Shown here in pieces: positions 54,063 to 62,977 of a stretch of 64,000 nt of DNA. A program made the position numbers and the translations under genes. Each line of letters begins with the position of its first letter. The first letter of the stretch is position 1. The stretch is taken from assembly GCF_900109375.1 (NCBI RefSeq), contig NZ_FOAB01000004.1:310001-374000 (forward strand). Direction: 5' to 3'. The notes under the pieces are model-generated. The model was not told the DNA's origin. It was given only the letters and a program-made list of their open reading frames with translations, and made no database searches. Source of the DNA: Aquimarina amphilecti. GTDB taxonomy: Bacteria > Bacteroidota > Bacteroidia > Flavobacteriales > Flavobacteriaceae.

Positions 54063-54572
54063 CTATGATGATGCTACTTTAGTTTTGAAAACGGAACCTG
54101 CAATTAATGATATCACAGTCCCAATAAATATAAACCATATGGTATACATAATGACACCGATATAGGATTTACTACTATCTTGATTTTCTAAATTTTGTTT
54201 CACCTGATCCAATTGCTCGGGAGTAAACTGTTCTGTAAAACGCAATGTCATATTGGTTTGAAAATCAGGATCTATATAAACGTCATATATATATGCCATA
54301 GAACAGTAACACAAGCCAACTATACCCATTATTATAATCCCAACTTTTAATGCATCAGTAATATTTAATACACTTTTATGTGTTTTATACTTTTTGATTA
54401 CATATATAATGATAACAATCTCCAATATCAACGCAATCAAAAAAGTAAGATAATATAAGATGGGAGATATGTTTAATATTCTTGATAGGTAATCCAACGC
54501 TACTCTGGCAATACCTGTTAATATAGCTACACCAAGAATGTAAGTAAGAAAATTTTTATGAGAAACCCCCAT
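54063..54572 (-). CDS. DUF4199 integral membrane protein (paralogue 1)
   Basis: The 169-residue protein has four transmembrane helices and the DUF4199 layout: a first pair of helices, a third one at IIMGIVGLCYCSMAYIYDVYIDP, an extracytoplasmic acidic stretch and a final helix (about 140-160). The function is unknown. DUF4199 and GT2 neighbours recur in Bacteroidota. It abuts the GT2 gene by 1 bp. A perfect -7 box, TATATTTG (54608-54601), is 30 bp upstream. Confidence 0.82.
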   Translation of the reverse strand: MGVSHKNFLTYILGVAILTGIARVALDYLSRILNISPILYYLTFLIALILEIVIIIYVIKKYKTHKSVLNITDALKVGIIIMGIVGLCYCSMAYIYDVYIDPDFQTNMTLRFTEQFTPEQLDQVKQNLENQDSSKSYIGVIMYTIWFIFIGTVISLIAGSVFKTKVASS

Positions 54573-54633
54573 TGATAATTTAGTAAAATGATTTGGTTGA
54601 CAAATATAGGTATTCCATTTATAGAAAATTACA

Positions 54634-54667
54634 TAAAAAAATTGGATTGCCGTTTAGGCAATCCAAT
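54634..54667 (-). terminator. Intrinsic terminator of the second DUF4199 gene
   Basis: TTGGATTGCC and GGCAATCCAA form a 10-bp perfect stem around GTTTA, followed by a T-run on the minus strand. It separates DUF4199 paralogue 2 from paralogue 1 and the GT2 gene. Confidence 0.88.
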
Positions 54668-54691
54668 TGTATTTTTTACTTTATGTATGTT

Positions 54692-55219
54692 CTAGTATAA
54701 AGGCTCTTTCTTTTTTATTGCTAAAGAAGCTAATAACCCAATAATGATGTATATAAGCATTCCCCAGAACCAACCTTTTATTTGATTAACAAGGCTAAAC
54801 TGATTTTCTTCTTCCATTTTAGCTACTGCTTTCTCAATTTCAGATTCTGGTGTTCCGAATTTTTCCATAAAACCAACGGTAGATTCTATAACCTGTTCAT
54901 TAATCGCAGTGGCAGCATCTGGATCAACTGCAACATATATTAAAATAGTTACGACAGTACTTATTAAGGTACCAATTGCAACGGTAATTAGATACGAAGT
55001 GAATGCTTTTTTAAAGTCTATAAAACCTCCAAGTAACTTTCTACTTTTTACTGCAGATATGATACCAAAGACGATGATCATTAGCGATAATCCAATTCCG
55101 GCCATCCAATTAGTATACATTCCTTGATATACAGTATAGGCAAGAACAGTTACAAGTGATAGGACTACTCCTAAAATAACTCCAAGAGATATCGCATTAG
55201 ATTTAACAGATTTTTCCAT
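54692..55219 (-). CDS. DUF4199 integral membrane protein (paralogue 2)
   Basis: The 175-residue protein starts at ATG 55219 (MEKSVKSNAISLG). The frame extends to 55264, but that start overlaps a perfect -7 box, TAAATTTG (55269-55262), so I reject it. Four hydrophobic helices are visible, and the region after helix 3 is acidic (about 105-145). The function is unknown. It is a single-gene unit, with its own promoter and terminator. Confidence 0.82.
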   Translation of the reverse strand: MEKSVKSNAISLGVILGVVLSLVTVLAYTVYQGMYTNWMAGIGLSLMIIVFGIISAVKSRKLLGGFIDFKKAFTSYLITVAIGTLISTVVTILIYVAVDPDAATAINEQVIESTVGFMEKFGTPESEIEKAVAKMEEENQFSLVNQIKGWFWGMLIYIIIGLLASLAIKKKEPLY

Positions 55220-55329
55220 AATTATATAGTTTTGGTTATTTAGATATAACACATAAGTACACAAATTTACGAATTTGTTACATTTTGCTCAGAAAAATAT
55301 TGATATGGATAATTAAATGTGGAGTAGGG

Positions 55330-55860
55330 TTACTTAAATGGATCTCTCTTTTTTCTTATGATGAGGCCAGAAACAAGGGATATTAGGAATCCTACAATTA
55401 AATCCTCAATGAAACCAAGAAGAATCCAAGACATCGCAGAAGTGTTTCTCTGAGTCATTTTAATTTTTTTTTCAATTTCTTCTTGAGTAAAATTGGCTGA
55501 TGACTCTGCAACTTTTTTAATCTGAGCATCTTCCAATTGCGTAATGATTTCAGGGTCTATGTAATGGATTAGTAAAACTTCCCAGCTTGTTAATAGTATC
55601 CCTCCTAAAATTGATATTCCAACACCTATTTTTAATGCTTCCAGTAAACTTATAAAGTTGTTGTTTTTTGATTTAAAGACCAATAAACCGGTCATTATAC
55701 TACCTATTGTGATAAATGAAAGTAAGATTAAATGAAATAAGCCTTGATTAGTATAATTTCCTCTTAAATACGTAGTAAGACTAAAAATGACACTTATAAT
55801 ACCGAAAATAACTCCGTATTTTAAAATATATTTTTTTATAGGAATACTCTTACTTTTCAT
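55330..55860 (-). CDS. DUF4199 integral membrane protein (paralogue 3)
   Basis: The start is set to the ATG at 55860 (MKSKSIPIKKYILKYG). The longer frame to 55899 overlaps the -7 box TATATTTG (55904-55897). The protein has 176 residues, four transmembrane helices, and an Asp/Glu/Lys-rich stretch between helices 3 and 4 (about 90-135). It lies about 110 bp upstream of paralogue 2, the third member of this row of DUF4199 genes. Confidence 0.8.
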   Translation of the reverse strand: MKSKSIPIKKYILKYGVIFGIISVIFSLTTYLRGNYTNQGLFHLILLSFITIGSIMTGLLVFKSKNNNFISLLEALKIGVGISILGGILLTSWEVLLIHYIDPEIITQLEDAQIKKVAESSANFTQEEIEKKIKMTQRNTSAMSWILLGFIEDLIVGFLISLVSGLIIRKKRDPFK

Positions 55861-55947
55861 TGAGTTATTTTGGATTTTCTTAACATTTTGAATAGTCAAA
55901 TATAATAAAATGTTAGTTGCAAGATAGTTATTTTCTATTTTTTAGAC

Positions 55948-55976
55948 TTGTGATTGATAAAAAAAGACTATATTTA
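55948..55976 (+). promoter_or_regulatory. Promoter of the small lipoprotein gene at 56095
   Basis: TTG (55948-55950) and TATATTTA (55969-55976) are 18 bp apart. The leader to the ATG would be about 110 nt. Confidence 0.6.
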
Positions 55977-56094
55977 CGTTATAGAATTACGGTTAAACCA
56001 TCGTTTTTGTTGTTTTTTACAAGTCAAAGATAATAAAAGTCAAGATGCACTTTAGCCGCTTTTTTTAGCTTTTTAACTCCCAAAATATTGTAAT

Positions 56095-56583
56095 ATGAAA
56101 ACAAAATTACTTTATCTAGCAAGTTTTATGCTTGTATTAATTACATCTTGTTCTGTGGAAGAAACTACTGATCAATTATCAGAACAAGAAAAAGAATTGA
56201 AAGTGGAAAATCTTGTAAAATTATTTGTTGAAGATGTAGTTCCTTCTTCTAGTTACAGCAAATTCATAAATGATTTACAAACAAAATCATCCAGTGGATT
56301 AACAGAAGAAGAATTAAATCAAATGGAACAAGAATTCTTAAGTACACAGAGTGAAGAGTTTTTGGAACTTTATTATTTTGTTGTAAATCTTAATTTAACA
56401 GAAGATGAGTTAAGAGAAGTTGTAATTGCATATTTCTCTTTTACTAAGAGTAATTCTAATGCTTCAAAGGATAGTGATGATGATTGTACTAATGCTGAAA
56501 ATGGTCCTCAAACTTCTTTTTTATCAATATTAGGAAGGATTTTGTGTGAGATTTCAAATTATGAAAGTACAGGAAATAACTAA
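56095..56583 (+). CDS. Acidic lipoprotein, unknown function
   Basis: The 162-residue protein has a lipoprotein leader (LVLITSC, Cys19). The rest is strongly acidic and helical, with a Glu/Gln/Ser-rich centre and a C-terminal Cys pair (about Cys128 and Cys151) around SDDDC and RILCEI. I recognise no family. It is alone between its own promoter and the L31 promoter. Small anchored proteins with two Cys near the C-terminus occur in Bacteroidota, but no role can be assigned. Confidence 0.6.
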   Translation: MKTKLLYLASFMLVLITSCSVEETTDQLSEQEKELKVENLVKLFVEDVVPSSSYSKFINDLQTKSSSGLTEEELNQMEQEFLSTQSEEFLELYYFVVNLNLTEDELREVVIAYFSFTKSNSNASKDSDDDCTNAENGPQTSFLSILGRILCEISNYESTGNN

Positions 56584-56621
56584 TTACTATTTATTCCCAA
56601 AATAATTTATTTCATTTCATC

Positions 56622-56651
56622 TTGCTATTTTATAAATAATGTTTAAATTTG
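56622..56651 (+). promoter_or_regulatory. Promoter of rpmE2
   Basis: TTG (56622-56624) and the perfect -7 box TAAATTTG (56644-56651) are 19 bp apart, and the ATG follows 26 bp later. This is the best promoter match in the window. Confidence 0.75.
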
Positions 56652-56677
56652 CACCTCGAAAATGATAATATAATATA

Positions 56678-56929
56678 ATGAGAAAAGATATTCACCCAGA
56701 TAATTATAGACTAGTTGCCTTTAAGGATATGTCAAATGATGAAGTTTTTTTAACTAAATCTACTGCGAATACTAAAGAAACACTTGAAGTTGATGGTGTT
56801 GAGTATCCGTTAGTGAAATTAGAAATTTCAAGAACTTCTCATCCTTTCTATACAGGTAAATCTAAACTTATCGATACTGCAGGACGTATCGACAAGTTCA
56901 AAAACAAATATGCTAAATTCAAAAAGTAA
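56678..56929 (+). CDS. rpmE2: 50S ribosomal protein L31, type B
   Basis: The 83-residue protein has the L31 pattern [43 protein letters not shown]. It lacks the CxxC pairs of zinc-binding L31, so it is the zinc-free type B form, which in many bacteria replaces the zinc form at low zinc. Here it may be the only copy, which cannot be told from the window. Its promoter (56622-56651) and terminator (56952-56985) mark a single-gene unit. Confidence 0.95.
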   Translation: MRKDIHPDNYRLVAFKDMSNDEVFLTKSTANTKETLEVDGVEYPLVKLEISRTSHPFYTGKSKLIDTAGRIDKFKNKYAKFKK

Positions 56930-56951
56930 TTTAGTACACAACGATTTTAAG

Positions 56952-56985
56952 AAGCCTTTCTTTTCAGAAAGGCTTTTTTGTTTTT
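56952..56985 (+). terminator. Intrinsic terminator of rpmE2
   Basis: AAGCCTTTC and GAAAGGCTT form a perfect 9-bp stem around TTTTCA, followed by T-runs, 23 bp past the L31 stop. Confidence 0.92.
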
Positions 56986-57036
56986 ATACGTTACCGTATT
57001 TTTGATTCGCAATACAAATTTTTCACTTTTAGAGTT

Positions 57037-58215
57037 ATGAATTATATTCTTTTTGATGGAGCTTCCAGAAATTCACTTCTTCCTTTTACGTATACCAGAC
57101 CTGTTGCTGATATCAGAATCGGAATTTTGACTATTCGAGAGAAATGGGAAAAACATTTAGGGTATGCTACTTCTACGATTACTGAGGATTATCTTAGTGA
57201 GAAATATCCAATGGTAGAATTAGAGGAGAACGTAATGATCAATGCTTCATTTCTGCCAACAGAAAATTTAGCAAAGATGGTTTCAAATTTAGAGCCAGAT
57301 CAAGCTATTTTTTATGATGATGAGCCAATTGCTTTTTATGCAAAAGAAGATCAAGAGGTAAATTTTGATGTGTATGAAGTGATACAATATAATTACGATG
57401 TATTTACGGTTAAATATACTTGGGATATTTTTTCTAAAAATGAACGGGCAATTAAAGAAGATTTTGATTTGTTGACTAAGGATAGAGAAAGTCAACCGAT
57501 ACCAGAAAGTAATAATGTAATTGCATCGGAAAAAGTTTTTTTAGAAGAAGGTGCTAAATTAGAGTTTACTACGCTCAATGCTTCTGCAGGACCTATTTAT
57601 ATTGGTAAGGATGCAGAGATTATGGAGGGGAGTTTAATCAGAGGGCCTTTTGTGTTGTGTGATCATGCTACTGTAAAAATGGGCGCTAAAATATATGGAG
57701 GAACTACAATTGGCCCCCATTCTAAAATAGGAGGAGAGGTTAGTAATTCTGTGGTGTTTGGATATTCTAATAAAGGGCATGATGGTTTTATAGGGAATAC
57801 AGTATTAGGGGAATGGTGTAATCTTGGTGCAGACACCAATACATCAAATCTTAAAAATAATTATGCTCCAGTGCGATTATGGAGTTATGAAACTGAAGGT
57901 TTTGCAAAAACAGGACTGCAGTTTTGTGGATTAATGATGGGAGATCACTCTAAATGTGGTATTAATACAATGTTTAATACGGGAACTGTAGTAGGAGTAA
58001 ATGCTAATGTATTCGGAAGTGGATTTCCGCGTAATTTTGTGCCTAGTTATAGTTGGGGAGGAAGTAGTGGTTTTACTACGTATTTGACCAAAAAAGCTTT
58101 TGAAGTAGCAAAAGTAGTGATGTCTCGACGCAGTATTGAATTAACTGAAGAAGATCAAAAAATCTTAGAACATATTTTTGAAGAAACAAAAATATGGCGA
58201 AAGAGTTATGAGTAA
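57037..58215 (+). CDS. GlmU-like sugar-nucleotide/left-handed beta-helix protein
   Basis: The 392-residue cytosolic protein begins NYILFDGASRNSLLPFTYTRPVADIRIGILTIREKWEK, the start of a family annotated GlmU-family or putative sugar nucleotidyltransferase in Bacteroidota. Residues about 1-170 resemble a degenerate GT-A domain, since the pyrophosphorylase G-x-G-T-R-M loop is not visible. Residues about 175-380 have hexapeptide repeats (GPIYIGKDAEIMEGSLIRG, IYGGTTIGPHSKIGGEV, GDHSKCGINTMFNTGTVVGVN) of a left-handed beta helix. An acyltransferase-like fold is therefore sure, and the reaction is not. A -7 box TATTTTTG (56997-57004) is close upstream. Confidence 0.75.
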   Translation: MNYILFDGASRNSLLPFTYTRPVADIRIGILTIREKWEKHLGYATSTITEDYLSEKYPMVELEENVMINASFLPTENLAKMVSNLEPDQAIFYDDEPIAFYAKEDQEVNFDVYEVIQYNYDVFTVKYTWDIFSKNERAIKEDFDLLTKDRESQPIPESNNVIASEKVFLEEGAKLEFTTLNASAGPIYIGKDAEIMEGSLIRGPFVLCDHATVKMGAKIYGGTTIGPHSKIGGEVSNSVVFGYSNKGHDGFIGNTVLGEWCNLGADTNTSNLKNNYAPVRLWSYETEGFAKTGLQFCGLMMGDHSKCGINTMFNTGTVVGVNANVFGSGFPRNFVPSYSWGGSSGFTTYLTKKAFEVAKVVMSRRSIELTEEDQKILEHIFEETKIWRKSYE

Positions 58216-58216
58216 T

Positions 58217-58252
58217 AAAAACCCCATCTTAATAAAAAAGATGGGGTTTTAG
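58217..58252. terminator. Bidirectional intrinsic terminator
   Basis: ACCCCATCTT and AAGATGGGGT form a 10-bp perfect stem around AATAAAA with A-runs and T-runs on the two sides. It lies between converging genes. Confidence 0.88.
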
Positions 58253-58279
58253 TTTTATAGTATTTAGATAAAAGAAATG

Positions 58280-59359
58280 TTATCTATTAAAATGAAATTC
58301 TGCAGTGTACGTCTCCTGGTCATCGTCATAATCTCCTTCGATAATAAGACTGTCAGTTACAGTTGCTTTACCATCAAATAAAAGATATCCGTTTTCTTCG
58401 ATACCTGTTGAAGGATCTCCATTAACAGTTTCTGTATATTCAAACTCTACTAAAGTTAATTTTCCTTCTTCTTCATCATATGCCCAATTCCCTCTAGAAC
58501 TATATAATTCTTCAGCTTCAGTTTCAAAAGTTGCTGTACAAGTTTCTCTTGTAGCTTCGTAATCCAAATTGGTGTAATTGGTTGTCTCTACATAAGTATA
58601 AGTACCATCAGCATTAAATGTTATAGGAAGTGATAAAAGAGTATCACAATAAGCATCTTCTATCAATAATTCTGTATCATTTGCACAAAATACAGTAGTT
58701 TCATCACATTCTTCTGCGCCGATAGTATCTTCTGTAACTCCATTTCTAGTTCTTTTTGTGTAGTTCCAAGTACCAACTAAGTTAGGATTTCCTCCCCACG
58801 CTTCTACTTCTACACATACTTCTACTGGCTGACTAATATTTCCATCAGTATCATAAATACATATTAGGTAACAAAAAGTACCAGCAGATACGTTGTCTTC
58901 AAAATCTACATCAATTTCAATTTCTTGATCATTTAATCTGTTTGTTTGCTCGCTAAATAATCCTTTTCTTTTTTCATTGGTAACTACATTTGATCTACCA
59001 GGAATAGAAACATTCCAGTATTCATCAGCTGTTGTTCCATCTTCGGATTGCACCTGGATATAAGCTCCTGCATAATTAGATGGTGCGTCAAAAGTAATAT
59101 CGAAACCATTTTTCTGAAAACCAGATTGCGAAGTTTCGTCTAAGCTAAAAGGTAGTGTTCCAGTAGGTGTTGGTGCATTTCCAGAAACTTGCGTTCCGTT
59201 GTCAATGATAATACCTCCAGATACGTCATCAGGATTAAGAGAGATTTCTTCTGTTGGATCCGGAGTAACTGTTACGATTCCTGAGTTAGAGTCATCGTCA
59301 CTACAAGATACTGCTGCTAGCATTAAGGATGCTAATGCAAATACATAGGTTTTTTTCAT
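58280..59359 (-). CDS. Lipoprotein with lipocalin-like C-terminal domain
   Basis: The 359-residue protein has a lipoprotein signal (LAAVSC, Cys19) followed by an acidic Asp/Ser linker. Residues about 85-190 are a beta-sandwich-like part. Residues about 195-359 begin LVGTWNYTKRTRNG, the lipocalin_4-like start seen in many Bacteroidota surface proteins, and then have paired Cys (ECDETTVFC, YCDT and TCTATF). The protein is very acidic and surface-exposed. The ligand is unknown. Confidence 0.65.
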   Translation of the reverse strand: MKKTYVFALASLMLAAVSCSDDDSNSGIVTVTPDPTEEISLNPDDVSGGIIIDNGTQVSGNAPTPTGTLPFSLDETSQSGFQKNGFDITFDAPSNYAGAYIQVQSEDGTTADEYWNVSIPGRSNVVTNEKRKGLFSEQTNRLNDQEIEIDVDFEDNVSAGTFCYLICIYDTDGNISQPVEVCVEVEAWGGNPNLVGTWNYTKRTRNGVTEDTIGAEECDETTVFCANDTELLIEDAYCDTLLSLPITFNADGTYTYVETTNYTNLDYEATRETCTATFETEAEELYSSRGNWAYDEEEGKLTLVEFEYTETVNGDPSTGIEENGYLLFDGKATVTDSLIIEGDYDDDQETYTAEFHFNR

Positions 59360-59474
59360 AAGATTTTGGTTAAAATAATATTAATTGATGGCGAATATAG
59401 TAAAAAACATCGATTAAGTGTGTTTTTTAGTCGATAAAGTGTTTCGTTCTTCGTTAGGAGGAATTATAAAAGAG

Positions 59475-61100
59475 TTATTTTTCTTTCCAAACGCGTTTTA
59501 GAACTAAGAAATTTTGCGGATTATTGGTTAATCCTTTTACATTTTTCCGGGTAAAACGAACTACTTGATCGTAGTACAGAGGTACGATAGGAGCGTGGGC
59601 AATTACAATCGAATCCATTTTAGCGTAATACGCTTCCCGTATTTTTATATCCTTAATAGAAAAGCTTTCTTCATACAATCGATCAAAAGTTTCATTCTTA
59701 AAATGTGTGTAATTAGGACCGTTAGGTGTAAAATTCTTGCTATAGTATGGTGATAAGAAATTTTCGGCATCTGGATAATCTGCGATCCAACTTGCTCGGA
59801 ATACATCTAATTCTCCGCTCCATTTCTTTTTTCTTATCGTAGATGGAGGCATTACATCCACAATAATATTAAGTCCGATCTTTTCTAGTTCACGTTGTAT
59901 AAATTCACAAATACTTTGATAATTACTATCGGTTGCAATGCTAATGGTTGGGTTTTGGTTTCCGGTAAGTTTGATATATTCTTTAATGAGTTTACGAGAT
60001 TTTTTTGGGTTATAGGTAAATCCCTTTTGATTATTAAATCCAGGTAAACCTTTTGGAATAAAACCATTGGTGGCAGGAGTTCCAACACCATTTTTTAGAT
60101 ACGTAATCATTTTTTCTCTGTCAAAACCATAGTTAATAGCTTTGCGTAGTAGTTCGGATTTTACTTCATCTTTGTCTCCATCCAAGTAGAATCCAAGATA
60201 CTCGGAGTTTAGATATGGTCCTTTGGATAAGTTTACTTGATCTTTATATTTATCTCTAAGTTTTCCGCTTGGAGTTAATAATTCATCTTTATACGATGCA
60301 TCCAAACTATTTAAGAAATCAATTTCTCCTTTCGCGAATTGCAAAAATTCGGTTTGTTTATCTGGCAAGAAAGTTACGGCCACTGCTTCTAAGTATGGTA
60401 ATTGTTTCCCGTTCTTGTCTTTTTCAAAATATAGTTCATTACGACGTAAGACTAATTTAACGTTCTCTTCCCATAATTTAAATTTAAATGGTCCAGTACC
60501 AATAGGGTTTGCTCTAAAGTCACTTCCGTAGAAGTCAACAATTTCTTTTGGGACAACGGAACAATAGCGCATGCTCATTAATCCTAAAAATGCTGGGAAA
60601 GGCTTTTTTAATTGTATCCGGAATGTAGTGTCATTGACTGCTTTGTACGTGTCTACATTTTTTAAAACCCAGTTTCCGGGAGATGCTACTTTTGGATCAT
60701 TTAATCTATCAAAACTGTATTCGAAATCATTAGCAGTTACGATTCGTGTACTATCTGTGGTTTTAAATTCAGCGTGTTTATGAAACTTTACGTCGTTTCT
60801 TAAAATGAAAATATAAGTTAGATTATCATCTGAAATTTCCCAATCTTTAGCGATATCTGGTTGTATGTTTAAGGAATCATCAAGTTGGATTAGGCTATTA
60901 AATAGTTGATTGGTGGGCCAAATAATAGATGGATTACGTGCAAACGCGGGGTCTAGCGTAAGTGTATTAGAGTATTCATTGTATCTAAATACCATATGAT
61001 CTTCATTTTCTTCAGAAGGGCTACTGCAAGAAAAGCATAGTGTGCATAGATAAGCTATTGTTAAATAGTGAATTATATAAGTTAATTGGTTGATTTTCAA
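59475..61100 (-). CDS. ABC-type peptide/solute-binding lipoprotein (SBP_bac_5)
   Basis: The 541-residue protein has a lipoprotein signal (LCTLCFSC, Cys25). It is the family-5 extracellular solute-binding fold: LNDPKVASPG, FRIQLKKPFPAFLGLMSMRYCSVVPKEIV, GTGPFKFKLW and the C-terminal FRASWIADYPDAENFLSPYYS. Such proteins deliver peptides or other solutes to an ABC importer, but no permease genes are next to it. Orphan copies of this kind are common in Bacteroidota and their cargo is not known. Confidence 0.88.
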   Translation of the reverse strand: MKINQLTYIIHYLTIAYLCTLCFSCSSPSEENEDHMVFRYNEYSNTLTLDPAFARNPSIIWPTNQLFNSLIQLDDSLNIQPDIAKDWEISDDNLTYIFILRNDVKFHKHAEFKTTDSTRIVTANDFEYSFDRLNDPKVASPGNWVLKNVDTYKAVNDTTFRIQLKKPFPAFLGLMSMRYCSVVPKEIVDFYGSDFRANPIGTGPFKFKLWEENVKLVLRRNELYFEKDKNGKQLPYLEAVAVTFLPDKQTEFLQFAKGEIDFLNSLDASYKDELLTPSGKLRDKYKDQVNLSKGPYLNSEYLGFYLDGDKDEVKSELLRKAINYGFDREKMITYLKNGVGTPATNGFIPKGLPGFNNQKGFTYNPKKSRKLIKEYIKLTGNQNPTISIATDSNYQSICEFIQRELEKIGLNIIVDVMPPSTIRKKKWSGELDVFRASWIADYPDAENFLSPYYSKNFTPNGPNYTHFKNETFDRLYEESFSIKDIKIREAYYAKMDSIVIAHAPIVPLYYDQVVRFTRKNVKGLTNNPQNFLVLKRVWKEK

Positions 61101-61124
61101 TTTTAGTAAACGGATTATTGTTGG

Positions 61125-61132
61125 TATCTTTG
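61125..61132 (+). promoter_or_regulatory. -7 box upstream of mtaB
   Basis: TATCTTTG is a perfect TAnnTTTG box about 105 bp before the mtaB start. No well-spaced -33 box is present. Confidence 0.4.
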
Positions 61133-61237
61133 ACGGCTTTTAATTAAGATACTAACGAAGGTCGGGATCTTTTGGTTAAAAACAAGTGTAAATATAAATA
61201 GATTTCTGTCTTTGCAGAAATGACTTCATAATTGTTA

Positions 61238-62551
61238 ATGAGAAAGAAAGTAGCTTTTTATACCTTAGGTTGTAAACTGAATTTTTCAGAAACCTCTACT
61301 ATTGCCAGAAATTTTACAAACGAAGGGTTTGATCGTGTGGATTTTTCTGAAAACGCTGATATTTATGTAATAAATACTTGCTCTGTTACAGAAAATGCTG
61401 ATAAAAGATTTAAAACAATTGTAAAGCAGGCTCAAAAGGTGAATCCGGATGCTTTTGTAGCTGCAGTTGGTTGCTATGCGCAATTAAAACCAGAAGAATT
61501 GGTTGCGGTGGATGGAGTGGATTTAGTGCTAGGCGCTACCGAGAAATTTAAAATTACCGATTATATTAATGACTTATCTAAGAATGAATTTGGAGAAGTT
61601 CACTCTTGCGAAATTGAAGAAGCAGATTTTTATGTAGGGAGTTATTCGATAGGCGATCGCACTAGAGCTTTTTTAAAGGTTCAGGATGGTTGTGATTATA
61701 AGTGTACATATTGCACGATTCCTTTAGCTAGAGGTATTTCACGTAGTGATACATTACAAAATGTATTGAAAAATGCGAAAGAGATTTCGGAAAAAGGTAT
61801 TAAAGAAATTGTACTTACTGGGGTTAATATTGGTGATTATGGAAAGGGAGAGTTTGGTAATAAAAAGCACGAACATACTTTTTATGAATTGGTACAAGCT
61901 CTTGATGAAGTAAATGGTATAGAAAGGCTTCGTATTTCATCTATAGAACCAAATCTTTTGAAAAATGAAACGATTGATTTTGTGTCAAAATCAAGAACAT
62001 TTGTACCTCATTTTCATATTCCTTTACAATCGGGTAATGACGAGATATTGAAACTGATGCGTCGTAGATACATGAGTGATTTATATGTAGATCGGGTGCG
62101 GAAAATAAAAGAAGTAATGCCTCATGCTTGTATAGGAGTAGATGTTATTGTTGGTTTTCCTGGGGAAACAGATGATCATTTTTTAGATACTTACAATTTT
62201 TTATCTGAATTAGATATCTCGTACTTACACGTATTTACCTATTCTGAGAGGGAGAATACGGTTGCTGCTTCGTTAGAAAATGTAGTGCCGCAAGATGTGA
62301 GAAAGAAAAGAAGTAAGATGTTACGAGGTTTATCTGTTAAGAAAAGAAGAGCTTTTTATGAAAGTCAGTTAACAACAGAAAGAACAGTGTTGTTTGAATC
62401 GGAAAATAAAGAAGGGTATATTCATGGATTTACAGAGAACTATGTAAAAGTAAAGATGCCTTGGGATCCTTCTTATGTAAATACATTATGTCGTGTACAA
62501 CTAACCGATATTGATGATGATGGCGTGGTTAGGTTTGAGCTTTTAGGATAA
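61238..62551 (+). CDS. mtaB: tRNA t6A37 methylthiotransferase MtaB
   Basis: I use ATG 61238; an upstream TTG gives only two more residues. The 437-residue radical-SAM enzyme has an N-terminal UPF0004 domain with Cys in TLGCKLN, NTCSVTENA and AVGCYAQ, then the radical-SAM motif DGCDYKCTYCTIP, and a C-terminal TRAM domain (about 375-435). It adds a methylthio group to t6A37 of tRNAs reading ANN codons. The start MRKKVAFYTLGCKLNFSET is typical of the MtaB (YqeV) group rather than MiaB or RimO. Confidence 0.92.
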   Translation: MRKKVAFYTLGCKLNFSETSTIARNFTNEGFDRVDFSENADIYVINTCSVTENADKRFKTIVKQAQKVNPDAFVAAVGCYAQLKPEELVAVDGVDLVLGATEKFKITDYINDLSKNEFGEVHSCEIEEADFYVGSYSIGDRTRAFLKVQDGCDYKCTYCTIPLARGISRSDTLQNVLKNAKEISEKGIKEIVLTGVNIGDYGKGEFGNKKHEHTFYELVQALDEVNGIERLRISSIEPNLLKNETIDFVSKSRTFVPHFHIPLQSGNDEILKLMRRRYMSDLYVDRVRKIKEVMPHACIGVDVIVGFPGETDDHFLDTYNFLSELDISYLHVFTYSERENTVAASLENVVPQDVRKKRSKMLRGLSVKKRRAFYESQLTTERTVLFESENKEGYIHGFTENYVKVKMPWDPSYVNTLCRVQLTDIDDDGVVRFELLG

Positions 62552-62621
62552 TACATTTTTAACTATTAGAAAGTAATTCTAATAATCATATGTGATCTGA
62601 ATGATAAATTAAAATATAAAA

Positions 62622-62645
62622 AAAACCTGCTCTAGAGCAGGTTTT
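62622..62645. terminator. Perfect palindromic terminator
   Basis: AAAACCTGCTCT and AGAGCAGGTTTT are exact reverse complements without spacer, between converging mtaB and the GNAT gene. The outer A/T runs let it work in both directions. Confidence 0.88.
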
Positions 62646-62665
62646 AATGTTTTTAAAAGATACTT

Positions 62666-62977
62666 CTATATGTTGATTCCAACAGGAAGAAGGTCTTTAT
62701 ATTTTCTTCTATTCTTTCGCATAAATTTTGCGATAATAGGGCTTGTAGGAACAAGTCTAATATTACGTTCTTCGATAATATTAAAAACAGCTACTATAAA
62801 TTCTTCAGAATATCCCTTTTCCATCTGTTCCTCGCTCATCACGAGTTTTGTAAGGAATATTTTTCTCTCTTGTTGAGCATACTCGATCTTTGATTTCTGA
62901 CCTTCAATAGTAGTCTCGAATTGTCTTAAAAATTCGTTGTCTACTATTTCTAATTCCACATCGCTCATGTTCTCCAT
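62666..62977 (-). CDS. Small GNAT-like acetyltransferase (YjdJ / Acetyltransf_CG type)
   Basis: The 103-residue protein has the layout of the short GNAT family (Pfam 14542): FETTIEGQKSKIEYAQQERKIFLTKLVM, VAVFNIIEERNIRLVPTSPIIAKFMRKNRRKYKDLLP. The acetyl-CoA loop is weak here (EQMEKGYSEEF instead of the usual G-x-G motif). The true start could be M1 or M4. Activity is uncertain. The family is of unknown substrate. Confidence 0.7.
   Translation of the reverse strand: MENMSDVELEIVDNEFLRQFETTIEGQKSKIEYAQQERKIFLTKLVMSEEQMEKGYSEEFIVAVFNIIEERNIRLVPTSPIIAKFMRKNRRKYKDLLPVGINI

Noticed and set aside
59565-60783. Several plus-strand frames inside the solute-binding protein gene
   Set aside because: They are shadows of the long minus-strand gene, which has clear family motifs.
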